A program made the position numbers and the translations under genes. Shown here in pieces: positions 46,901 through 55,140 of a DNA stretch of 64,000 nt. How positions within the stretch are numbered: position 1 is the stretch's first letter; each line of letters starts with the position of its first letter. The DNA is from Inia geoffrensis (taxonomy: Eukaryota > Chordata > Mammalia > Artiodactyla > Iniidae), in assembly GCA_036417435.1 (NCBI GenBank), contig CM070917.1:62265436-62329435 (forward strand). The letters are read 5' to 3'. The notes beneath the pieces are model-generated. The model saw nothing but the letters and a program-made list of their open reading frames with translations. It searched no databases and was not told where the DNA came from.

Positions 46901-49900
46901 GTCTGCCATGTGTGTCTCCTTTCAACACAGACAAGTTAAAGGAGATGACGTGTTTGAAGGGACAGCCACGGAAATTCACACTCAGCCTTAGAGCCACGTG
47001 GGACAAATGCAAAAGGGGACGTCATTGAACAACATCAAATCCATTGCCCAGAGTTCCACTAAATAAAGAGGACAGATGGAAAGATCAATTAACATCAAAA
47101 GGGTCTTGACATTCCTAGAATAAAAAAGCTTCCAACTGGGTATAAATCCACAAGCCTCAGAATCTAGAGAATTAATTAACTGCTGTCATCAAATAGAAAT
47201 CTAACAGATGCTCTCAAGGAATTTGCTAATGGCAAAGAACTGAGAGTGTTCAGGGGCCATGATTTGAATGGTTTCAAATGACATACTCTATGGTACCATC
47301 AATATTTATATTAAGCAATCAAAGGGGTTTTATTGGAATGTGGAAAACTGAGGATGAGGCAATATTCTCAGAATGTCTGATCTATTAAGTGTCTATAATA
47401 GTGATAGATGCCATGTAAATATACTATGAGATGGCAGAAAGCTTGGTTACACTAGATCATATTTCATATGGTAATCTGCAAACCAAATACAAGTTCATCT
47501 TTGAACATTAAAAAGGAGCCTTTCAGCCACTGGGCAGATGTAAGAGAACTAAATGAATAAGCCCTTCTTTCCACCTTTGCAAAGTGCTAGAGATAAAATG
47601 TATAAAAGAGTTCATTTTTTATCATAGGTGTCAGTTATTCATCCAGATAATTCCATTTAGAGCCAGAAAAATTTTGATATATGAAGTCTAACACAGAAAG
47701 GGCAAGGAACTATCTTTTACTTTTGAAAAGGAACATACTGCCTTCTTATTTCAAGGAAGAGTCTATATTGCAATAGATTAGATCTCAAGAAAGCAACCAC
47801 CACCGGTATCTGATGGGATAAGAGGCAAGTCATGCTGGAGTCCAACTCTGCCCCGTTACTGCAGCTAAACTCTCTAAAAATAGAGCCTAAATACATGAAA
47901 GGGAGTGTCTGTGTTTCTTGCTAGACTTTAAGCTTCTTGAAGGCATGGACCTTCTCCTATCAGTTGGGGTCCCCAGGGCCTAAAAGAAGCTACTGTGGCC
48001 ACTTACTTAAGACACATGATGGGTGATGCGACATGAAATGAGGTAAGAGTGCCTCACTGCCTTCCGTTCTGTTCTCAAACTATGTGGCAAATTCTGTTTG
48101 ATTTTTGTTACCTATCTACTAAGTTAACATAAAAATCCAGACTTCATAATAGAAAGAGAGGCTTGATATTATTTTCTTAGAAGCATGATTCACAAACCAC
48201 TTGCAAAGTCTATGCCATGACTGGTTTCAAGAGGCTGTCAGGAGCTCAATGTGACATGGCCACAGGCTGAAGGCTGATCCTAATAAACAGAAGCCAACAG
48301 GTGGAAGCAAGACCTTGTTTGGCCTCCACGTGGACATGAAGGGAGACAGATATTCCGCCGGAAAGAACAGGCTTTGAACCTCAAGTGCAGTGGCTCCTCC
48401 CACTGCCAAATGGAGAACAGCCACAACCTCCCACTCTTCTAAGGGGACACGGGGCTGTTTCGTCTTCTTTGTGATTTCTTCTCCTCTGTTTCCTTGTTCT
48501 GAACAAGTCTGGCAGAGTACACGCTGTCTGTCTGGCAGAGACCTCCGGCTCTATGGGGAAAGGCAGGGCTCTGGCCAAGCAGCACATCATCCATTTCAAA
48601 TCACACCCAGACACGTGGACAAAGAGAGCCACTTGGGATATCTTCCCCTTAAGAGTTCAAAACCCATTACCTGTGAAGTTCTGTTCTCGTTGTCCCGTAT
48701 CCTTTCCTTAACAAGTCGCACGAGAGACGCAATGTTGTAAAACTCCGCTTCCTCCAGCACACCTAGAAGGACCAAAACCGTAGTGAGATGTGTGTCAATT
48801 CCCCAGAAAACAGCAGGAAGAGGCTGGAGTTCGTGAGCTTGCTAAGAACTCCATCTTTCAAATGCGAGTCTAGTCTATCTCCTTCAGCCTGGCAAATGTT
48901 TCTTTGCTGTTTGGTGTGCACCCCTGACCTTTTCCCCAACGGCAGTAAGTCAACAATGCTCTGTTTACTCCGTTTCACCCCTGCAGTTTCCCACCTGGCA
49001 CCTTCCCCTGCTCTCCCTGCACCTGCCCGTGAGCTGCAGGACACCTTTACCATATGTCACTTAGTTCCTGGAACTAGTCCCATTGGACAACTCTTGAGCT
49101 TGCAATTTCTACCCAGTTTGTCCTAAAAATGACCAAAGGTCTGTGTGTGTGTATATGTGTGTGTGTGTAAATTTATGTGGACCAAATTTAACAAGATGCT
49201 TATTATTTGAACAATATAAAAGGTAGTCATTGAAAGAATCCCATGCATAGGACTTCCCTGGCGGTCCAGTGGTTAGGACTCGCAGCTTTCACTGCCACGG
49301 CCCTGGGTTCATTCCAAAAAAAAAGAATCCCATGCTAAACAAAATTAAAGGCCTGAGACAGGATAACTAAATGGGATGTGTGATCCTGCACCAGGAAAAA
49401 AATTTGCTATGAATACCATTAATGGAACAACTGATAAAATTAGAATATAAACTATAGTTAAGGTATCCATCAATATTAAGTTTCCTGAATTTGATAACTG
49501 CATTGTGGTTATGTGAGAGAATGTCCTGTTCTTGAGAAATACACACTGCAGCATTAAGGTGGTGAAGTCTGTAACCTAGTCTCAAATAGTTCTGAAATAA
49601 AAACTAGAAGAGGGAGATGAGAAAGAGCGGGGAGGAGGAAAGAAAGAATGAATTGTAATGCAAGTATGACCGAAAAATGTTAAAGACTGGTGGATCTGGG
49701 TAAACGGAGGTCTTTGTACTATTCTTGCCCTTTTCTCTAAATTTGAAATTATTTCAAAATGAATTTTTTTTTAAGGCATTAGAAAAGATGCTTTAGATTC
49801 TTCTTTCCAAGAAACAAGAGTACCCACGAGCTGGTAATTGCTGAAGCTGGATGGTGGGTGGAACTTACGGCACTACTTTCCCATTACCTTGTATGCATTT

Positions 49901-52900
49901 GAAATGCGAAGGAAAAAAAAAAGGGAGGGGGCATTTAAAAAAAAAAAAAAAAAGGGAGAGTGATCCCTCTTTTGACTGGTTTTAACAGCAGTGTTCTGCA
50001 GCCACTTCATTAATTAGCACGGCCATTACAGCTTTCTCACGCAGAGCTAAAGCTCCCAGGTCAGGGTGCCCTGGCTCTAGGGACAGGCCCCAGTCTTCAA
50101 CTGAATGCCCCAGTGAGACCAAGATAGCCTTTTATTTTTTATTTTTATTTTTTTTTAACATCTTTATTGGAGTATAATTGCTTTACAACGGTGTGTTAGT
50201 TTCTGCTTTATAACAGTGAATCAACTATACATACACATATATCCCCATATCTCCTCCCTCCTGCGTCTCCCTCCCACCCTCCCTACCCCACCCCCAAGAC
50301 AGCCTTTTAGAAAGATGTCTAGACCCACTTACAGTCCAAATGCTCTACAAACCAAAAAGATGAGTCAAATAACCATGCACCTGACAACGGGCTGGAGAAT
50401 GAATTAGGTCAGATGCAAAAATTTACAAGGAAGCATGAGACCAGTCTTAAAAGAAATGAGGCCAAGCCTTTATTATTATTTTTTTTACAGCTGCAAGTTC
50501 AAACTAAAATTGAAAGTACGAATAGCTAAATGTCAGAGATTTGTTGCTTCAGGCTGTGGACATTCACGGCTAGTAATAAGTAAATGTAAAAAGGGGTCCT
50601 GACAATTCTGCAGGTTCAGAAAAAACTCCAAAGCTATCTCCGAAGCTGAGCTACATAGCTTCCTTCTCCCGAAGGAGGCTGAAGCGAACCGAAAGGGGCT
50701 CCTTCAAGACCCTCTCAGACGAGACTAGGTAATTGGAGGCTCCCTATTTATTTTCGTAAAGCTTTCCTACACTATCTACTGCACATGAGCTTCATGAAAA
50801 CCTCAAAACTCAAATCTCAGGACTTCCCTGGCGGTCCAGTGGTTAAGACTTCTCGCTCCCAATTCAGGGGGCACAGGTTCAATCCCTGGTTGGGGAACTA
50901 AGATCCCACAGGCCGCACGGCGCGGCCATAAGAAAATAAAATAAAATCTGTCAGAAAAAAAAATTTCAAATCTGTGAAACAGCTTTAAAAATTTGACCTG
51001 AACTTTGAAAACACCCAAAGCAAACATCGTTCTTACCTTCTTCTGCCAACTCCTTTGTAATGATGAGCTTCCCATGGCGGAGGTAGTTCAGGATAGGACC
51101 AAAGTAGGTAGGGTCCCTGTCAATCAGATAGGCCCCTGTCTCGTCCTGTCAACCAAACATAAGGATATCATTGTGGAGCTTTCAGGCTAAGTCAGGGCAG
51201 GGTTTCCACCTCTCTGTCACAATGCACGAGTGAGAGGGCAAGTTTTGCTAGATATTTATCACAAACTATTGGCAAGAAGCCTAGCTTTATGTATCTTGTA
51301 CTTCAAAATCATTTCAGGGAGGGTGTTACAGATGTACAGTCATATTCATCATCTAGGCATTAACTTGAACTTCTAAAATTTTTACTCTGACGCAATTACC
51401 AACATTCATCCTTTGGGATACTTGTTATAAAGAAACCGAGGAAGAAAATGCCATAGTTGCATGATCTAAATTTTTGCTTGAGATGGACATTCTGACTTCT
51501 CTACTGGGCCTGAATCACATTTCTAATTCTAAGAAAACCTCTGTTCAGTTGGCCATGCTCCAGAGCTCAGGGCCAACAACCGTGGGAGTCTCTGCACTGG
51601 CAGCTGTAACTCACACACTCCAGATCTGTGCCCACAGGAAGCTTGGCACAGCCAGGACTTGGCTCTGAGCAGTTTTAATCCTACTCATCTTTACAGTAAA
51701 GGGAACCAGAAGAAACTGGCTCTACTGCAACAAGGACAATTTGGGCTAGATCAAATAATTCCTTTAGAATAAGCAAGGTTTTGGAAACTCTTTAAAGTTA
51801 GGGCAGGACAGGTTTCCTTCAATCTGAGATTTATTACAGGAGAGGCAGAAGATGAATAAATGAAATCAACCAATGTTTACCCAACCCTAGCTCTGTTGCA
51901 AGGTAACAGCTAAGTGCTCTATGGGATATAAGGCACTGTAAGCAATGATCAATGCTTTTAAGTCAGAAACTAAAAGATGAACGTGTAAAGTTAAAAAAAC
52001 AACTCAGACAACAGCTCAAACTGAAAACGGGTTAGGTGCCTTGTCATCTCTCAACTCTCTGGTTAGCAGCCATGCCACTTGCCCAACAGCACTCTCTGGG
52101 TTTCATTTAACCTCGTCTTAACGGGTCAGCTTAGGTTTGCACTGGCAAATGACAACCTCTTTCCAAGGAACGTATCTGATCTCAAATAGCGACCTAAAAC
52201 AATGACAGTTACCAGACAGGAGCTCAGGGACCAGGACCACAGGAAAGAAGTGTGATATCATGAGAAGCACTTCCTGCAGCTGTCGAAGCCATCACCAGAC
52301 CCAGGCTTTCACCCAACTTGGCAGAGGGGTCCGAGAGGAAGTCTGAGAAAGCTACAAAGATGCCTTAGCTCACCCTGACCCAGTTCTGGATCCATCTGGC
52401 ACAGGCGGTGAGGGGCTGACGAGGAGCCAGGGGAAAACTCATGCAGACCTGAGGGGCTGGGATGAGAGGTGCAGAGAGGAATACGGAGAAGGGGTGTGGA
52501 GTGGGTTCTCGTGGGTGAAGGTGGGCACAGTATGGGGAAAGAGCCGCTGAGAACGAAGGGTGGCGTCAGAGAGAAAGCCCGCGTGCGCCTGAGGATGGGG
52601 GAGAATAGCCCCGGGGGTTAGCCTGGCGGGGAAAGATGAGGAGGAGGGGGTCCCGGCCCGAGGTGCCCGCCAGTGAGAAGCGTGTTGCAGGAATCAGGGG
52701 ACAAGACTAGGAGGAACGAGAGGATGCGAAGGCCGGGGGCGCGCCCGAGGGCGGGGCACACCTTGTCTGAGTCCAGCTCCGGGTCCTCCTGGCAGCAGAG
52801 GCGGCAGAGAAAAGACTTGGGCTCCCGGCCTAGGGTCTGCCTGGTGGTCACGAAGTAGGTGCCGCCCACGTTCAGCCGGACCCAGCGGGCGGCTCCACCG

Positions 52901-53100
52901 CCCACTGCCCGCTCGGGCGGTCCGGGACCCGGCTCCAGCGGCTGCGCGGCGGCGGTGGGCTGGCGGCCGTGCCCGCGGGTCGTGGGGCCAGCGGGGCGAG
53001 GGCTGGGGGGCCCGCGACCCGGGCCGCCCCCGTCGCCCAGCCCACTCCCGCCACCCCCTCCCAGCCCCGCCATCGCCGGGTCCAGTTGCAGTTCCGCCAT
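40882..53100 (-). CDS. KCTD2: KCTD2, BTB/POZ potassium-channel-tetramerisation-domain protein 2 (complete, 263 aa)
   Basis: KCTD2 is a cytosolic substrate adaptor for cullin-3 E3 ubiquitin ligases, of the KCTD2/5/17 group. The CDS joins six exons: 52762-53100, 51037-51145, 48671-48762, 44273-44368, 42036-42161 and 40882-40911. All introns are GT-AG. The total is 792 nt (263 aa), the known human length. Residues 1-70 are a low-complexity Gly/Pro/Ala leader. The BTB (T1) domain starts at about residue 72 ([20 protein letters not shown]), runs through [20 protein letters not shown] and ends near residue 170. The C-terminal part includes [20 protein letters not shown] and [20 protein letters not shown] and ends ILQERGSRM. 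The start ATG lies in a YY1-like motif. ATP5PD begins about 300 bases away on the other strand. No damage is seen. Confidence 0.97.
41350..41376 (+). repeat. (GA)n microsatellite
   Basis: About twelve GA units in KCTD2 intron 5. Confidence 0.9.
41572..41887 (+). repeat. CHR SINE, long form (KCTD2 intron 5)
   Basis: Flanked by perfect ttacaacagtca (41560-41571 and 41888-41899). Only about 150 bases from exon 5. Confidence 0.93.
42036..42161 (-). CDS. KCTD2: KCTD2 exon 5
   Basis: 126 nt, 42 codons, encoding [20 protein letters not shown] to [10 protein letters not shown]. Acceptor 'ttttatcag', donor GTAAGT. Confidence 0.95.
42700..42875 (+). repeat. MIR fragment (KCTD2 intron 4)
   Basis: 'gacttgctgtatgaccgggc' to 'ttcctcctccgtgtaatgga'. 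Confidence 0.65.
42943..43195 (+). repeat. CHR SINE, long form, internally shortened (KCTD2 intron 4)
   Basis: Flanked by aaaaagttgttata (42929-42942 and 43196-43209). Confidence 0.93.
43885..43948 (-). mobile_element. 64-bp 5'-truncated L1-type tail with target duplication
   Basis: Poly-T then 'aacatctttactggagtata' and 'caatggtgtgttagtttctg'. Flanked by aacaaagcactttt and aacacagcactttt. Confidence 0.75.
44273..44368 (-). CDS. KCTD2: KCTD2 exon 4
   Basis: 96 nt, 32 codons, phase 0 at both ends, encoding [20 protein letters not shown] and [12 protein letters not shown]. Acceptor 'tggttgtcacag', donor GTAATG. Confidence 0.95.
45006..45185 (+). repeat. CHR-type SINE with (aaac)n tail (KCTD2 intron 3)
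   Basis: Flanked by agtgtcttt(t)a (44995-45005 and 45186-45195). Confidence 0.88.
45195..45790 (+). mobile_element. solitary LTR-like element in KCTD2 intron 3, antisense to the gene
   Basis: U3-like 'tatgctaatgagccggtcac' and R-like 'ccatgaatctcttcatctgg', a polyadenylation hexamer in 'cataataaactatagtaagt' (45532-45551), then 'ggaacccccgaatttgttgc' and 'ggtcacccagttggtgtcaa', the usual U5 and primer-site side of a class I endogenous retrovirus LTR. No viral genes adjoin. Edges approximate. Confidence 0.6.
46318..46480 (-). repeat. MIR fragment (KCTD2 intron 3)
   Basis: 'cactgcagtcctggaaggca' and 'cttgcccaagctgggacttg' are MIR read backwards. Confidence 0.6.
46481..48670. other. KCTD2 intron 3, unassigned
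   Basis: Nearly 2.2 kb without a SINE or LINE that I recognise. The lack of insertions is notable against the local density. Confidence 0.4.
48671..48762 (-). CDS. KCTD2: KCTD2 exon 3
   Basis: 92 nt encode [20 protein letters not shown] and [10 protein letters not shown] (end of the BTB domain). Acceptor 'ccttctag', donor GTAATG. Confidence 0.95.
49247..49322 (+). repeat. 76-bp internally truncated CHR-type SINE (KCTD2 intron 2)
   Basis: Only the head half plus a short A tail. Flanked by aagaatcccatgc (49234-49246 and 49323-49335), so it arrived in this short form. Confidence 0.88.
49365..49930 (+). mobile_element. old L1 3' untranslated fragments (KCTD2 intron 2)
   Basis: 'tttgataactgcattgtggt', 'gtctttgtactattcttgcc' and 'tttgaaattatttcaaaatg' are typical old L1 3' text. 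A second short piece follows at 49830-49920. Confidence 0.65.
50135..50295 (-). mobile_element. 161-bp 5'-truncated L1-type tail with target duplication
   Basis: 'aacatctttattggagtata' to 'tcctgcgtctccctcccacc'. Flanked by aagaYagcctttta (50121-50134 and 50296-50309). Confidence 0.8.
50821..50944 (+). repeat. CHR-type SINE (short form), KCTD2 intron 2
   Basis: 'gacttccctggcggtccagt' to 'gccgcacggcgcggccataa'. It lies about 90 bases from the exon 2 donor. Confidence 0.9.
51037..51145 (-). CDS. KCTD2: KCTD2 exon 2
   Basis: It encodes the BTB core [20 protein letters not shown] followed by [16 protein letters not shown], ending in phase 1 at donor GTAAGA. The acceptor is 'ggttgacag', with a weak pyrimidine tract. 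Confidence 0.95.
51146..52761. other. KCTD2 intron 1
   Basis: No SINE recognised. The GC-rich promoter-proximal part begins at about 52,400. Confidence 0.5.
52762..53100 (-). CDS. KCTD2: KCTD2 exon 1
   Basis: It encodes 113 residues from [10 protein letters not shown] to PELDSDK, then donor GTGTGC at 52761. It covers the Gly/Pro-rich leader and the first strand-helix units of the BTB domain. Confidence 0.95.
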
Positions 53101-53394
53101 CTTGGGCCGCCGCCGCCGCCGCCACCGCCGCTGCCCGCGCGCCTCCGGGCCGGCCCATCTCTTGGCAGGGAGAGCCGGGCCGGCCCATCGGCGGGGGAGG
53201 GGCCGGCGGAGAGGGACGGGAGCGCCCCCAACCAGCTCCCGGGGACCCTGGCAGTAGAGGCTAGGCGCCCGCCTTCGGGGACGGGACTTCCGGAACCAGC
53301 CCCCATCTCCATTGGCTAACCTGAGAAGTAAGGCCCGCCCCTTTGGCTTTGGGGCTGGCTGAGGGGAGGCTTTCCGGTGACCCACTTCCGTTCC

Positions 53395-53431
53395 TTCGTG
53401 CTGTGGACTGTGGGCAGCGGGGTAGGTGAAG
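53395..53431 (+). other. ATP5PD: ATP5PD 5' untranslated exon 1 (3' end defined by its donor)
   Basis: The sequence 'gctgtggactgtgggcagcg' is followed by a strong donor GAAG|GTGAGT at 53431/53432. Further downstream is an acceptor at 55009 just ahead of the ATP5PD start codon. The 5' edge is a guess. Confidence 0.6.
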
Positions 53432-53865
53432 GTGAGTGAGGTTTGGGGCGTTAGGTCCGATCCCAGCGGGTTCCTCTGCTCTGCCGACTGCAAATTTCGG
53501 CTCGACCCTTGTCGCGCCCCTACCGAGGACGCCGGGCGCTGCAGTTGCCCTGCTGGCAGAGTGTCCCGGTTGTAGCTGCTGCTCCGCTCTCCCTTCCTTT
53601 CCCCTCCCCCGAGCGCGAGGTCGCAGGGGCCAGTCTGTGACCCCGCCGCCTCTGACTTAGGCGCTTCCACTAACTTTGTCTCGTCCAGCCCGACCCCAGC
53701 CTGGCCGACTTCAGTAGTCCGGTTTGGAGGCTGCGGAAACGTTGCCGGGAGACAGTTTTAGCTTGCTGAATGACACCCAGCAGGCTGGAGGGCTGTGCCC
53801 TTTCCTCCTCCTGAAGGTTTCAGTATTCGAGCGTGTGGAGCTTTCAGAGCTTCTCAAGTGCAGGA

Positions 53866-53960
53866 TTCATTTACCAATTCAGCAAATATTCACTGAGCAC
53901 CTCCTGTGCAAGATCTGTTCTAGGCGCTGGGGATTCAGCAGTAAATAAAAGACAGCAATC
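53866..53960 (-). repeat. L2 3' end (ATP5PD intron 1)
   Basis: 'cactgagcacctcctgtgca' and 'ttctaggcgctggggattca' are L2 read backwards. Bases 54470-54590 look like a MIR (-). Confidence 0.65.
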
Positions 53961-54599
53961 CATTTATGAAGCCTATCTTCTGTGCTTGGAAAAGTCTCTG
54001 TAAGGGCACTTATTTCTCTGGTGTATTTAAAGGTCACCTGCCCCTCACCTCCACTCCAGGAAACATAAGCTATCCTGAGAGTGAAAGGAAGCGGCAGGTA
54101 TTGGACAAGTGTCTTGAGATCCTGGGGAAGATTTCTTCCATCTTCCTTGTGATCCACCCCATAACTTGTAAAGACCTTTGACATTTCAGTCTTTTTCCTA
54201 ATGTTTGACATTGATCTTATTTAGTTTAAGTTGACTATTTTCCCACATTCTATCCTGGTTTTTTAAAAAAAATGGCTGTAATCACTTTCCATCGTCTCTC
54301 ACATTCACACATGTATTGAATACCTTTTTTAAGCGTATTGCTAGTATACTCAGGGTTTGTGCTAACACTGCAGGGGATCATCAGACATGAATAGGAAGGT
54401 GCAGGTGTATTACTAATCTGACAGGGAGCGGGTAGAGAGCCCCTTAAGTTTGTATAAGATTGTAGAGCAAATTTATGTGCACAATTACATCTGATATTTT
54501 TAACAGCCTTCTTAGGTGAGCAGGGCTATTATCCCCATTTTTCAGGTGAGGAAATTTTGGTCGAGAGTCTGCCCTATTTAACTAAGGCTTGTTGAAATG

Positions 54600-55009
54600 G
54601 GGGTATGTGTCGGGTTCTATGCACTGGAGAATCAGTGAATAAAACGCAAACTGAGTGGAAATGCATTTAAATTATTTTATGTAATGCATGACTATTGCAT
54701 TACCAGTATTTCCAAAGGTACATGGAGTACAAACACTAGAGAACTGGGCTTTGATAGGTTAGGAATTGGGGAATAGAGGGAGGACCATCTAGGGGGGAGA
54801 GAATATATTTACATGCCAGGCTGCACACCTTGAATTTGAAAAGGTAAATTGTCCTCTTTCTGATTTAATAATCCTAATCCCTTTAGTTGACAGATATACC
54901 CACTCATATGATGCTGATCTGTTTCTGAAATACCTGAATATTTCTAAGATGCCCTTCAGACGATTCTCTCCAAGAGTCCTGTTTTGATCTGACCAGTTTT
55001 ATTTTCTAG
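54600..55009. other. ATP5PD intron 1, unassigned remainder
   Basis: A/T-rich, ending in the polypyrimidine tract and acceptor for the start exon. Nothing else recognised. Confidence 0.5.
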
Positions 55010-55140
55010 GATCTCTAGATGGCTGGACGGAAACTTGCTCTAAAAGCCATTGACTGGGTAGCTTTTGGGGAGATCATACCCCACAACCAGAAGGCTGTTG
55101 CTAACTCCCTGAAATCCTGGAATGAGATCCTCACCTCCAG
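55010..55140 (+). CDS. ATP5PD: ATP5PD exon 2 (start codon)
   Basis: Acceptor 'ttttattttctag' is followed by nine untranslated bases, then ATG at 55019 and 40 codons plus two bases to donor GTCAGT. Confidence 0.93.

Larger units (their letters stand above)
52690..53440. promoter_or_regulatory. CpG-island bidirectional promoter of KCTD2 (-) and ATP5PD (+)
   Basis: The region is CpG-dense and the two genes start head to head with about 300 bases between the KCTD2 ATG (53100) and the first ATP5PD exon. Visible elements include the YY1-like CAAGATGGCGG over the KCTD2 start codon (minus strand, about 53094-53104), ETS/GABP-type ACTTCCGG at 53286-53293, 'cacttccg' near 53383, a CCAAT box on the minus strand (ATTGG at 53311-53315) and a GC box at about 53333-53341. 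There is no TATA box. ETS plus YY1 is a known combination in promoters of mitochondrial-protein genes. Confidence 0.75.

Noticed and set aside
53101..53670. In-frame extension of the KCTD2 frame for 190 codons upstream of its ATG
   Set aside because: It runs through the shared promoter and the ATP5PD first exon. The absence of stops is due to high GC, and the known protein starts at 53100.
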